A stretch of DNA of 64,000 nt from Acanthosepion esculentum (taxonomy: Eukaryota > Mollusca > Cephalopoda > Sepiida > Sepiidae). The stretch is from positions 62,414,388-62,478,387 of the forward strand of contig OZ038507.1 of NCBI GenBank assembly GCA_964036315.1, read 5' to 3'. A program made the translations under genes and the position numbers. Positions 1-9,379 of the stretch are shown one piece after another. The notes below the pieces were generated by a model. That model was not told the DNA's origin. It saw nothing but the letters and a program-made list of their open reading frames with translations, and did no database searches. How positions within the stretch are numbered: position 1 is the stretch's first letter; each line of letters starts with the position of its first letter.

Positions 1-117
1 TTTCTGGAGGTTGTTTAAAATATAAAGCAGCACAGAATTGCTAAGATTATTTGGTTACCCAAGATCTCGTTGAAGAAACTGTAGACAGTTTTAGCTTTTA
101 AATTAAATCTTCTTTAT

Positions 118-265
118 GTAACGTGTCCCTTCAGGGCGTGAGCGATTGGGGATCTCCACTGCTTCCTGTTCTTTGTAGCTCTAAGCAACGTTTGTCCCCT
201 TACCATCACTCCTAGTCCCTGCTCTGACATCCATTTGCATCAGAGCAAGATATGTGTTTCAGGGG
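118..265 (-). mobile_element. LINE-A 3' end fragment
   Basis: On the minus strand this matches the last coding segment and stop region of the LINE-A copies at 2.1-2.56, 6.43 and 33.8 kb; the shared landmark is the stretch encoding an 'RAMIAYVLKGHG'-like end. It is a short decayed fragment with no open frame. LINE-A is my label for a non-LTR retrotransposon family whose C-terminus carries a 'MWFYRRMLRI'-type motif, known from many invertebrate endonuclease/reverse-transcriptase proteins. The assignment rests on similarity to the other copies in this window. Confidence 0.55.
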
Positions 266-468
266 ATCCGTGAGAATCAGATACAAATGCAGCCCTTGTC
301 CCAGTTAACGGTTTCCCATTGAAATAAATAAAAGAAAATGCATCCTGTCACTGAAAGAAACTCTTATGAATAATCAAGAGTGGTCTCCCCTTGTTTTGTT
401 ACTCTCCTCTTTGAGAGAGCTATTTCTGTTTATTGGGACTATAAAAGGACACTATACGCGAACGTTCT

Positions 469-578
469 TGTTGTTCTCCCCCTTTTACATAAGATGGACT
501 CGTCTAAAGTATACTTATACTGACAGAGTTGGAGATACGAAAGAGATATGTTGAGATAAGGTTGAGATACGTAGAGTC

Positions 579-631
<53 letters not shown>

Positions 632-804
632 TTACGGTTTCACTTACAGAGACTTGTACATATACTTTCTGCTAACCCGTATTCCTGGACTACTAATCTT
701 CATTTCAAGTTTGTATTCTTACGTTCAATACACTTATTTTCCTATTTCAATTACTGGCGTTATTTATTTATTTGTGCAGGATTCCATCCCCGGAATCCAC
801 AACA
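469..804 (-). mobile_element. Solo LTR, copy A (TGTTG...CAACA ends)
   Basis: The 336-bp segment begins TGTTG and ends CAACA, the classical TG...CA form of a long terminal repeat. It is flanked by GTTCT on the left and CTTCT on the right, a target-site duplication with one mismatch. On the minus strand it is collinear with two segments at 27.46-27.79 and 27.95-28.30 kb, sharing the block around 'ATTCCTGGA.CTACTAA', the GAATCCACAACA end and a GAGTCCAT-containing end. A GA microsatellite has expanded inside it. No internal retroelement coding sequence is adjacent, so it is a solo LTR; Gypsy, Bel or Copia origin cannot be told. Confidence 0.68.
582..628. repeat. (GA)n microsatellite
   Basis: Uninterrupted GA dinucleotide run lying inside LTR copy A. 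The other LTR copies have a CTCTCTGTGACTC-type stretch at the corresponding place, so the run probably expanded from a short CT-rich seed. Confidence 0.95.
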
Positions 805-2085
805 CTTCTATTCTCATTTGAATAATGCTTTCTTAAAGCCTGCACCTGCGTACACTTGTCATTACAGAAACACGTACCCAGCCTCTACTTACAGAGCCGA
901 CCGCCAGGCGTCTCTCGACTTGCTGCTGGGTCTATGTTTATCATTTAAACGACTGTCATCATTTTCTGCACGACCTTCATCTTTGGCCACTCTATAAGAG
1001 CAAGTGATAATTCTCATTTTCCACGGTTTATCGCGGCTTGATTATTTACAATAAAACATTAGATTATGGAGAATATTTTCCTAAATTTTTAAGATTATTG
1101 AGTACTTAAAAATTATATAAAGGAGGCGTTCACGTCCTTTTCTTCAATTATGTTATACAGATAAAGTCTCCGTAGACCAACATTAAATCTGTTATCACCT
1201 AGTCAGACACGGCAACACGGCTACTGTTTGGTTAAAAACATAGTTACTGTCAGGTTAAAAAAAATGTATTTCTAGGATATTTTAAACTTAAAGTAAATAA
1301 TATTTGTTTCAAATCAGATTAATTATACTTTAAATCAGCTAATATTCCTCAGATAAAGTTTCAAAAAAGTATATTTTATTTTGGGAAGATTTTTGAATAA
1401 AGAGAATTACATTGCAATGAAAGACTAGTCGTCTGTAATGAAATGTCTGGTGCTAATCAGCTATTTTAGCAAAAATTTAGCAAAATTAGTTTGGAAATGC
1501 AGCAAAGTATTTTGCTTATTGGAAATATTAAATTTAATCTATTAGTTTGAAATTCAAATTAAAACAGAAGCGCCAAGAAAGATTTTTCATTTTCAAAACT
1601 TCATTTTAGACCTTAGGTATCGTGTTTTGTTTTTTTGTGGATGTGCCTAATTCAAGCCCGTGTCATAATTCTGTGCACGATCAACATCTTTTGAAACTTC
1701 AAAAGAGCAAGTGATAGTTCTCCTTTTACACGGATGAGAGCGGCTTGATTATTTTCTCATATATCGGTGAGGATTAATTGACCACGATTTCTTTTAAATT
1801 TTCTATCATATGAAACAATAAAATCTCTATAATAAAGGAAATTATACACCTTGCATGCAAAGTTGTGTTTACGTGAATATTTTTTTGGATTGGGATCCAG
1901 AGTTTTCATCGGATTCTTTTAAGGGTCCATGAGTCAAAAACGTTAAGAACAACTGATTTAATGAATGCCCAGTGCTAGTTCTAGGGTTTCATGTCCCTAC
2001 CCCGGAATCTATGATACGCGCCCCCACTCCACTACATCTCCTTTTTCATAAGGTAGTATTCATATAAAATACAAATTTTATTGTA
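805..2085. other. AT-rich interval with two copies of a dispersed motif
   Basis: No gene is visible. Two related stretches (about 975-1060 and 1690-1790) share 'AGAGCAAGTGATA.TTCTC', a short C/A block and 'GCGGCTTGATTATTT'. A third, better preserved relative lies at 3920-4015. They look like pieces of one old dispersed repeat. The rest is low-complexity AT-rich DNA without open frames of note. Confidence 0.5.
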
Positions 2086-2089
2086 ACCT

Positions 2090-2565
2090 AGTTTCTTTGC
2101 TAACAAAGAAAAGAAAAGAATACTGAGCTGTTACGTGACATCTGCCATTCTTTACGGCAGAAAATGTTGGACGATTTCCTCAAAGATGAAGAAGAGACTC
2201 GAGGCGAGAGAGATGTGGTTCTACGGAAAGATGCTAAAGATATCATGGACGTGTGAGCAACGATGAGGTTTTGGGAGAGGATGCAAACAAGGGGGAAGCT
2301 TGTACTTAACATCAGGAAGAGGCAGCTGAAGTTTCTGGAACACAATGAGGAAGGAGGGCCTGGAGAATCTGATACTCACGGGTTCAATAGAGAGAAAGAG
2401 AGACAAGGGAAAACAACGCGTGACATACCTGGCCGGCTTGAGCAAGTGGATGACAGAACGTGGTCTGGGGTAGGTGGCAGAGTAAAGGAATCTGTTGAGA
2501 GCTGCAAAGGATAGAGGGAGGTGGAGAGCCATGATCGCCTACGTCATGAAAAGATATGACAAATA
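2090..2565 (+). mobile_element. LINE-A C-terminal region relic
   Basis: Translating the plus strand across frames recovers the LINE-A reverse transcriptase C-terminal region in order: an 'LSCYVTSA.LYG.ECWTISSKMKK' segment near 2105-2200, a decayed 'MWFYGKMLKI' motif near 2210, 'LNIRKRQLKFL' near 2305-2340, 'EGLENLILTG' near 2355, and the 'WRAMIAYVMK' end near 2525. The frame is broken by several indels, so it is a dead copy. It ends in an A-rich AAATAAAGAGAAAG tail, as expected for the 3' end of a LINE. The upstream reverse transcriptase and endonuclease parts are missing (5' truncation). Confidence 0.8.
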
Positions 2566-2689
2566 AAGAGAAAGAAAGAATTATGCACAATAAGTAATAT
2601 AGGTGAACAATTCAACTGGAAAATTTGAAAATAAATACAATGTATCCAAATACAAATTAGAGACATGCACTTTCTCACATTCGTGCCGT

Positions 2690-3100
2690 CGCTTCTCTGT
2701 CTTTTCTACAAAATACTTTCACGGTAACTGCTCCGACGAGCTAACTTTCTTTGGTTCCCAAACTGCATGGCTTTAAGCGTGCTACTAGGTTGGCATCTCG
2801 GTCCCACCTTTTCACTGTTGAAACTGTTAAATGCAGCCGTCTCTTCTACTCCAATAGCTTCATGTTTCGCACTTCCTGTCTTTGCAACTCCCTTCCTCTT
2901 ACTTGCTTCCCTGATAGCTATAATCTCCAAATATTTAAAAGCAATCGACATCTCCAGATGCTTTGATCTGTTCTCCCTCTTTCTCTTCGTCCTTTCCGCT
3001 ATCATGCCTCTTCAGTCTTGCTCGCACTCTCTGTAACCCCTTGCGTGCTAGTGGCATTCCCGCCTTGCTTGGGGGTGAAATGCTTAAAAGAAATGTCATC
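2690..3100 (+). mobile_element. LINE-B (Jockey/CR1-like) 3' end relic
   Basis: The plus strand encodes the C-terminal tail of a second LINE family: 'FKRATRLASRSHLFTVETVK', then a 'NSFMFRTS' block and a decayed version of the 'RLWNSLP' motif seen intact at 7.09 kb. It ends in a conserved untranslated tail 'TTGCGTGCTAGTGGCATTC' followed by GGTGAAATGCTTAAAA. The RTSRLWNSLP-type tail is typical of Jockey/CR1-like non-LTR elements. The copy is truncated at its 5' end and has frame breaks. Confidence 0.75.
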
Positions 3101-3190
3101 ATAGATCATTTCAGCTTAAATAAATCAACAATGTTTGGCGGCAATTTTTAATGCCAGCATGAGATTTTTTCTTAATAAAAAGTTGAATAG

Positions 3191-3796
3191 TATACCAGTC
3201 CCAAAATAAATACACCCCATAGTAATAATATATCAGTCCCAAAATAAATACACCCCATAATAATAATATATCAGTCCCAAAATAAATACACCCCATAATA
3301 ATAATATATTAGTCCCAAAATAAATACACCCCATAATAATAATATATCAGTCCCAAAATAAATACACCCCATAGTAATAATATATCAGTCCCAAAATAAA
3401 TACACCCTATAATAATAATATATCAGTCCCAAAATAAATACACCCCATAGTAATAATATATCAGTCCCAAAATAAATACACCCCATAGTAATAATATATC
3501 AGTCCCAAAATAAATACACCCCATAATAATAATATATTAGTCCCAAAATAAATACACCCCATAATAATAATATATCAGTCCCAAAATAAATACACCCCAT
3601 AGTAATAATATATCAGTCCCAAAATAAATACACCCTATAATAATAATATATCAGTCCCAAAATAAATACACCCCATAGTAATAATATATCAGTCCCAAAA
3701 TAAATACACCCCATAGTAATAATATATCAGTCCCAAAATAAATACACCCCATAATAATAATATATCAGTCCCAAAATAAATACACCCCATAATAAG
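3191..3796. repeat. 38-bp minisatellite, about 16 copies
   Basis: Each unit reads 'CAGTCCCAAAATAAATACAC' followed by CCCATAATAATAATATAT. The period is exactly 38 bp (for example starts at 3196 and 3234). Two rare variants recur at 228 bp = 6 units: TATTAG at about 3307 and 3535, and ACACCCTAT at about 3403 and 3631. A six-unit block was therefore duplicated after the variants arose. No coding role is suggested; the short minus-strand open frame here is an artefact of the repeat. Confidence 0.95.
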
Positions 3797-3909
3797 ATGT
3801 TTTGTTTCTTTACACATAAGAGAAATCCGGTATTATATCCCTGTACTTGGACTGATATCCGACACTATCGAGATAGTTTTAGTGGCACGTGTTTATCCAT
3901 GAGTACTGC

Positions 3910-4040
3910 ATCTTTTGCCAACCCATGCGGGCAAGTGGTAATTCTCGTTTTCCACGATTTATCACGTTTTGATTAACTTCTAATATACTGGTGAGGATTA
4001 ATTGGCCAGAATGGGAAAATTCACGTACAATTGTTGTGAA
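3910..4040. repeat. Dispersed repeat, third copy
   Basis: Shares 'GGCAAGTGGTAATTCTC..TTTTCCACG.TTTATC' and 'GGTGAGGATTAATTG.CCA' with the pieces near 975-1060 and 1690-1790. The GGTGAGGATTAATTG block is common to this copy and the 1.7-kb one. No coding capacity is seen; element class unknown. Confidence 0.5.
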
Positions 4041-4110
4041 ACACCAATCAGACACTGATCATTTGCTTTTCTGTCTATCTATCTATGAAAGGCTATTTCT
4101 TTTCTATTAT

Positions 4111-4245
4111 AGTGGTCCAAGACTCAAGAGGTCCAAGACTCAAGAGGTCCAAGACTCAAGAGGTCCATGATTCAAGAAGTCCACGACTCAAGAGGTCCGT
4201 GACTCAAGGAGTTCGTGACGAAAAGGGTCCGTGACTCAAAGAAAG
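4111..4245. repeat. 16-bp tandem repeat (about 8 copies)
   Basis: Unit 'GTCCAAGACTCAAGAG' repeats head to tail, first nearly perfectly and then with increasing divergence (GTCCATGATTCAAGAA, GTCCGTGACTCAAGGA). A related single unit occurs near 1922 (GGGTCCATGAGTCAAAAACG), which suggests the array grew from a segment of a dispersed repeat. Confidence 0.88.
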
Positions 4246-4289
4246 GTTAAGAACAATTGATTTACATAATCTAGTTAATTAGGGCATTT

Positions 4290-4745
4290 GCTGTTTCTCT
4301 CTGCCTATCTTGTCTTCAGTATATTATGTGAGCGTTAAATTCTCCGAGCTGTCTTTCCTCTTTATGCGCCAAAGAAATTTCAACTATCTACTTCTGTTTC
4401 CGGTCTCTTTTTCCATGAAACATTTTCATTGCTTGCATGTTCTGTCTATAGCATTCCCACCATCCTTATGTAGAATCACATCTACATCGTTTCAAGTTTC
4501 CTTTTCATCAATGAAGAAATTGTCCAGTATTCACTGCAACATAGGAGGGCTGATATTAGACAACAGTTTAGCACTATCTCCTTTATTTCCAATAAAATAT
4601 TCCTATCTCTAGATACCTTATTTAGCCTTTTAGAAGGCAACTTTCGCTATTCGAATACACCTTTGGATGTTAGTGTCACATTTCTTGTCGTCTTTTACGA
4701 CACTCACCAGACAGACTTCTGTGCTCGCTTGATTCTGATATTTCA
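4290..4745 (-). mobile_element. LINE-A C-terminal relic
   Basis: Read on the minus strand, this segment aligns through its length with the LINE-A copies at 6.43-6.86 and 8.09-8.26 kb. Landmarks are the GAAATTTCTTTGGCGCATAA block, the region corresponding to 'NIRKRQLKFL', and the 'QYSLLYR'-like boundary near 4530. It is more decayed than the 6.6-kb copy, and no intact open frame remains. Its downstream plus-strand side abuts the array-bearing element beginning near 4750. Confidence 0.6.
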
Positions 4746-4749
4746 ATTC

Positions 4750-6425
4750 CTTTTGTTTGATTGTTTGTTTAGCGGCATATCAGTTCCTTATGGGTCCCTT
4801 AATGCTGAAATTTAATTTTCTTGGGTTAGGGTTAGTATTTTCTTTTAAAAAAATGTATTGCTGGTAATATTTTTTTTATATATTACAAAAATATATTGGT
4901 GGTAATATTTTTTATATTATATAAAAGTATATTATTGGTAATATTTTTTATATTTTACAAAAATATATTGCTGTAAATTTTTTTTTTTTATATTTTACAA
5001 AAATATATTGCTGGTAATATTTTTTTATATTTTACAAAAATATATTGCTGGTAATATTTTTTTATATTTTACAAAAATATATTGCTGGTAATATTTTTTT
5101 ATATTTTACAAAAATATATTGCTGGTAATATTTTTTATATTTTAAAAAAATATATTGCTGGTAATATTTTTTATATTTTAAAAAAATATATTGCTGGTAA
5201 TATTTTTTTATATTTTACAAAAATATATTGCTGGTAATATTTATTTATATTTTACAAAAATATATTGTGTGGTAATATTTTTTTATATTTTACAAAAATA
5301 TATTGCTGGTAATATTTTTTATATTTTAAAAAATATATTGCTGGTAATATTTTTTATATTTTAAAAAAATATATTGCTGGTAATATTGTTTTCTATTTTA
5401 CAAAAATATATTGCTGGTAATATTTTTTTATATTTTACAAAAATATATTGCTGGTAATATTTTTTTATATTTTACAAAAATATATCGCTGGTAATATTTT
5501 TTATATTTTAAAAAAATATATTGCTGGTAATATTTTTTATATTTTAAAAAAATATATTGCTGGTAATATTTTTTTATATTTTACAAAAATATATTGCTGG
5601 TAATATTTTTTAATTTTTTACAAAAATATATTGCTGGTAATATTTTTTTATATTTTACAAAAATATATTGCTGGTAATATTTTTTATATTTTAAAAAAAT
5701 ATATTGCTGGTAATATTTTTTTATATTTTAAAAAAATATATTGCTGGTAATATTTTTTTATATTTTACAAAAATATATTGCTGGTAATATTTTTTATATT
5801 TTAAAAAAATATATTACTGGTAATATTTTTTTATATATTTTACAAAAATATATTGCAGTAATAATTTTTTATTTTACACAAAAGTATATTGCTGGTAATA
5901 TTTTTTTATATTTTACAAAAGTATATTGCTGGTAATATTTTTTATATTTGACAAATATATATTGCAGGTAATATTTTTTTATATTTTACAAAAATATATT
6001 GCTGGTAATATTTTTTTATTTTTTACAAAAATATATTGCTGGTAATATTTTTTATATTTTAAAAAAATATATTGCTGGTAATATTATTTATATTTTACAA
6101 AAATATATTACTGGTAATATTTTTTTTATATTTTACAAAGTATATTGCTGGCAATTTTTTTTAACCATGAAAATGTAGTGTAGGTATTTTTACTATAAGA
6201 TTTGTTATACTTTCATAGTTTTTTGACTCCAGTTTTTTTTGGGGGGAGGTGTTAACTATTTTCCCATAGCATTGAACCTAACAGGTGCTACCACCCAATG
6301 TCAGCGTGGACCTGGAAACAGCAGCAATTAAGAAGTGGTTTCACGCTCATCAAAACCTCCCGATCAAGGGCCTTGCTGCCGGATTTAGTTTATCATACCA
6401 AGGCCAGGTTTCAATTCATAGTTGA
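4750..6425 (+). mobile_element. Array-bearing repeat element, copy 1
   Basis: A minisatellite core is flanked by two arms that recur around a second array at 25.7-26.86 kb. The left arm includes 'CCTTATGGGTC' and a following TTAATTTTCTTG stretch. The right arm runs from about 6270 with 'CTAACAGGTGCTA', 'AGCAGCAATTAAGA', and 'CCTTGCTG.CGGAT..AGTTTATC'. Having both arms conserved at two loci shows that the array moves with, or is a fixed part of, a dispersed element. The organisation (arms plus internal minisatellite, no coding sequence) resembles non-autonomous Helitron/Helentron-type elements of molluscs and insects, but I cannot define its termini. Orientation is arbitrary. Confidence 0.65.
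4850..6165. repeat. ~36-38-bp A/T-rich minisatellite, about 35 copies
   Basis: Units of the form 'TATATTGCTGGTAATATTTT' plus TTTATATTTTACAAAAA repeat head to tail with small length differences in the T and A runs. Divergent units lie at the outer edges (for example TATTGGTGGTAAT near 4895 and TATTGCTGGCAAT near 6145). A short open frame near 5.74-5.93 kb is only the repeat translated. Confidence 0.95.
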
Positions 6426-6427
6426 CA

Positions 6428-6858
6428 GCTTGAGTTTTTTCTTCTATGCACCATGTCCCTTTAGAACGTAGGCGATCATGGCTCTCCACAATTTCCTCTC
6501 TTCTGTAGCTCTTATCAAATTTTGTCATTTTGCTATATCTCCTAAACCCTGTATTTACACTAGCTCGTTAGGTCAGTTACCCTCTGTTTTCCTTCTGTCC
6601 TTGCTTTCAGTATATCATGTGAGTGTCAGATTTTCCAAGCCCTCTTTCATCATTATGTTTCCTAGAAATTTCAACTGTCTCTTTCTGATATTAAGTATAA
6701 GTGTCCTTTTTGTTTCCATGTTCTTTACAACTTCGTCGTTGCTCACATGTTCAGTCCATAGTATTCTCAACATCCTTCTGTAGGACCATATCTCTGTTGC
6801 CTGAAATCTTTTCTTCATTTGTGACGAGATTGTTCAATATTCATTCCCACTCTGATCT
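6428..6858 (-). mobile_element. LINE-A C-terminal relic, interrupted by LINE-B
   Basis: The minus strand encodes 'MKKRFQATEIWSYRRMLRIL', then 'TEHVSNDEVV', 'LNIRKRQLKFLGNIM' and 'EGLENLTLT', followed by the GGAGAGCCATGATCGCCTAC 3' coding end near 6470. About 67 codons remain open. Upstream of this segment (higher coordinates) the alignment to the 8.1-kb copy stops at about 6858 and resumes at about 7297, because a plus-strand LINE-B fragment lies between. This gives the relative age: LINE-A first, then LINE-B. Confidence 0.82.
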
Positions 6859-7296
6859 GGCATCTCGTCTGCAGTCGTTCTCTCGCAGACGTGCCGTCAC
6901 CTCCCTCTCTTTTTTACAAATACTTTCATGGTAACTCCACCGATGAACTGCTTTCGCTGGTTCCCAGACTTCATGAATTTAAGCGTTCTACTAGGCTGGC
7001 ATCTCGCTCTCACCCTTTCACTGTCGAAACTGTTAAATGTAGCCGTCTCTTCTACTCCAATAGCTTCATGTCTCGCACCTCTCGCCTGTGGAACTCCCTC
7101 CCCTTTTCCTGTTTCCCTCATAGCTATAATCTCCAACTATTCAAATGTAATGTCAATCGACGTCTCCAGATCTATCCCCTATCCTTCTCTTCATCCTTTC
7201 CTCTATCACTCCTATCTGCTCTCGCTCCAACTCTCTGTAACCCTTTGCGTGCTAGTGGCTTCCCGCCTTGCTTGAGGTGAAACGCTTAAAAAAAAT
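6859..7296 (+). mobile_element. LINE-B 3' end relic nested in LINE-A
   Basis: The plus strand holds an open stretch encoding 'FYKYFHGNSTDELLSLVPRL', 'FKRSTRLASRSHPFTVETVK', 'NSFMSRTSRLWNSLP' and 'YNLQLFKCNVNRRLQ', then the GTAACCCTTTGCGTGCTAGT tail, GGTGAAACGCTT and a short A run. RTSRLWNSLP is the hallmark of the C-terminus of Jockey/CR1-like LINEs. It is 5'-truncated. It splits a minus-strand LINE-A copy, with flanks at 6.43-6.86 and 7.30-7.48 kb. Confidence 0.85.
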
Positions 7297-7480
7297 ATGA
7301 GGACCGATATTACATAACAGTTAAGGACTCTTTTATTTGTTTTTAACAAAATTTTCCTTTTAAAAAAAAAAATACTTTGCTTAACATTTGGAAGGCATCT
7401 TTCGCTATCCCAACGCACCTTCGGAATTCGGTGTTGCACTTTCTGTCCTCTGATAAAACATTTTCCAAGCCAACGAACCT
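7297..7480 (-). mobile_element. LINE-A relic, second half of the split copy
   Basis: Continues the minus-strand LINE-A alignment after the nested LINE-B. Landmarks shared with the 4.6- and 8.2-kb copies are 'GATATTAC.TAA.AGTT', the run-in 'AAGGCATCTTTCGCTAT' and CGGAATTCGGTGTTGCACTT. These correspond to the region between the 'GSVLTEDDTEIRR' and 'RISLVTKKRILS' parts of the protein. Frames are broken. Confidence 0.65.
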
Positions 7481-7735
7481 ATGTCACCCTTGGCATACAT
7501 TTCCCAATACATTAAATAGCTGAGTACATTAAGCCGACAGAATAGAACTGTGATGTGTCGATGCCGCCCGAAAGATGAACACATTTGTTGTTGTTGTTGT
7601 TGTTGTTGTTGCATAATGGGAGATAATCGTCTTCATACAAAGATACGCAGATGTACTTGATTCTTTTGTCCTTGCCATAAAAGAATAATGAATAAACAGA
7701 TAATATGCACTCCATTACTGCCTGAAAATGACAGA
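7481..7735. other. Unassigned interval with a (TTG)9 microsatellite
   Basis: This stretch interrupts LINE-A similarity between 7480 and about 7740 and is probably another insertion. It contains nine TTG triplets at about 7585-7611. The glutamine- or asparagine-rich open frames that result on the minus strand have no recognisable continuation on either side. No other feature is seen. Confidence 0.45.
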
Positions 7736-7739
7736 ATAT

Positions 7740-8080
7740 TGTATTTACACTGTTTGATTTTGTTATCTCCAATTTGTAACTTGCATGTTGGGCTGTTCTA
7801 TTTTGCTAACAACTATGCATTCTCTTTTTCTTGCTACTGAGGCTTAGTCCTTTCTTCTTGCTTTCCTTTACTACTACCATTTGTAGGATGTCTTGTCGTT
7901 TCCTTTCTGTGTCTGCTATCAACGCTGTGCCTGTGCATATCTTATGCTGTTAAGATTGTGTCCGCCAATAATGAATCTAGGTAGGATTTTCAGTTCTCTC
8001 AGAATCGCCACACCCTAAACGTTGAATAAGTCTGGTGAGAAGGTACATCCTTTTGTTACTCCATTTCTTTAGCTTCGAGT
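7740..8080 (-). mobile_element. LINE-A reverse transcriptase core relic
   Basis: Minus-strand translation recovers reverse transcriptase blocks in the right order. 'GVTKGCTFSPDLFNV' (the G-x-x-x-G-C-x-x-S-P-x-L-F-N motif) lies near 8030-8075, 'ILRELKILPRFIIGGHNLNS' near 7955-8015, and the catalytic YADD region is degraded to Y-A-Q-A near 7945. Then come 'ADTE..' and an 'ECIVVSK..S..CKLQIED' block near 7760-7830. The catalytic aspartates are lost to an indel, so the copy is inactive. Confidence 0.8.
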
Positions 8081-8084
8081 CTCG

Positions 8085-8478
8085 CCTTCATCTGTGAGGA
8101 GAGTGTTCGGAATTCGCTGCTATATAGGATTGATATTACGTAAAAGTTCGGTACAAATTATTTTGTTTCTTTTTTTTTTCTAACGAAATTTCGCTTTTTC
8201 TTAAAAAAAATTTGTTTAGCTTTTAGAAGGCATCTTCGAATTTCAGTGTCGTCCTTTGTTAAAACGATTCGTAGATTTTTAAATTGTTGTACTTGTTCGA
8301 TTTTGGTATCCTCAATTTGTAATTTGCATGTTGAGCTGTACCTTTTACTGACAACTATGCATTCTCTCTTCTTGAAATTGATGCTTAGTCCTTTCTTCTA
8401 GCTTTTCTTCAATAACTTCTGTAGACGATTTTATAGTTTCCTTTCAGTGTTTGCTATTGTCTTAGAGGATTAAGGCGT
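8085..8478 (-). mobile_element. LINE-A relic, second overlapping segment
   Basis: A second minus-strand LINE-A fragment covers part of the same protein region as 7.30-7.83 kb. Around 8105-8160 it matches the 'CWTISSQMK'/'YSSEFRTLS' boundary; near 8300-8400 it gives 'LSINFKKRECIVVSKRYSST' and 'CKLQIEDTKIEQVQQF'. The overlap with the 7.8-kb fragment means these are two insertions or a duplication, not one copy. Frames are interrupted by a T/A run near 8160-8215. Confidence 0.72.
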
Positions 8479-8479
8479 C

Positions 8480-8625
8480 GCTGTCGGCACCTGGGTTTGA
8501 ACACGGATCGCCCGAGAGCAAGCACATCCGACTTCATCTTGAAATAATTAGATCACATGACAGGTAAAGGGAAAATATATATGGAAGTTAGCGGCGTCTT
8601 TATAATAAAAATACCAGCAATACAT
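8480..8625 (-). mobile_element. tRNA-like SINE family S1, copy 1
   Basis: First of three related stretches (others at 9010 and 9965). On the minus strand it shows an RNA polymerase III B-box-like sequence, CGTGTTCAAACCC, preceded by a GGCGATC block and 'TAATTATTTCAAGATGA.GT' in the A-box position. The conserved plus-strand landmarks are 'GAACACGGATCGCC.GAGAG' and 'CATCTTGAAATAATTAGATC'. Interpreted as a decayed tRNA-derived SINE; ends are not defined. Confidence 0.55.
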
Positions 8626-9008
8626 ATTTATAGTAACATTACTAACAAGGAATTTTATAAGAAAATGACCAATAATGCATTTTATCTGTTCTTTGGTACA
8701 GTTCTTTGTTTGTGATTATGTAGCGCCAGTGTACAAGGTTTTAAGAAGGATGATTCTCGTCAAGAATCTTAGGCTTAATCTTTACTAATCTAATCTAACC
8801 ATAACTCGCACCTTGCTTTGTTCGCTCAAAGTCAAATTTAACCATTGGTCCGGGTAAGCAGCTGTATGCAGTTAACATATATTTCTGATCGAGTTTGAAG
8901 CCATGCTTGACATCTATATAAAAAGTTTTAATCTGAAGAAGCTATTTAAGTACATGACACGAGTTTCAGTCTAATGTTTCGGTTTTTGTAGTAATTTTTG
9001 GTGTTAGT
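8626..9008. other. No recognised feature
   Basis: AT-rich interval between SINE copies. A few words (ATACCAGCAATACAT, ACCAATAATGCA near 8610-8680) resemble the inverse of the minisatellite unit at 4.85-6.17 kb, but too weakly to call. No open frame of note. Confidence 0.4.
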
Positions 9009-9009
9009 G

Positions 9010-9195
9010 TTATACAGGAATAAAGTATCGCTGCCGACATTTGGGGTTGAACATGGATCGCCAGAGAGCAAGCACAGTCGACCTCATCTTGAAATAATTA
9101 GATCACATAACAGGTAAGCGGATAATATATATGAAAATCAGCGGCGTCTGACCGAGTATTGTTTGAAGGCGCTACTATTGTTGTCTATGTGATTT
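9010..9195 (-). mobile_element. tRNA-like SINE family S1, copy 2
   Basis: Shares with copies 1 and 3 the order: TATACAGGAATA, 'GTATCGCTGCCGACATTTGG', 'GAACATGGATCGCCAGAGAG', 'ATCTTGAAATAATTAGATCA', and on the far side 'GCGGCGTCT.ACCGA.TATTG' with GAAGGCG.TACTA. The B-box-like GTTCAACCCC lies on the minus strand. The three copies extend over about 150-190 bp, typical of a SINE. Confidence 0.6.
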
Positions 9196-9242
9196 AGTTA
9201 TTTTCTAAGCGTAGCTTAGATGTGGCACAAGGTTGAAAGTAT

Positions 9243-9332
9243 GGGGCATTTAGTGAGGATCGAACTCACTTTTCAGTTGTAACTAATCTAGCGAGACAAA
9301 CTTGCTAACCATTACACCACGCCGAGGTGCCC
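9243..9332 (-). mobile_element. tRNA-like sequence (tRNA pseudogene or SINE head)
   Basis: On the minus strand the 90-nt segment starts GGGCACC and ends TGCCCC, so five acceptor-like pairs can form. Near its 3' side GTGAG-TTCGATC-CTCAC makes a perfect five-pair T arm with the TTCGA loop. 'GTGGTGTAATGGTTAGC' is a good A-box and resembles the D arm of Asp/Glu/Gly tRNAs. The central part is too long and does not form a clean anticodon arm, so a working tRNA gene is unlikely. Confidence 0.6.
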
Positions 9333-9379
9333 AATGTATATGTGATTTATAAAGTCTCTCCTACAAACTAGCATTACAA

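Noticed and set aside
9243..9332. Functional tRNA gene
   Set aside because: T arm and some acceptor pairs form, but there is no clean anticodon arm and the length is abnormal, so it is called a tRNA-like pseudogene or SINE head.
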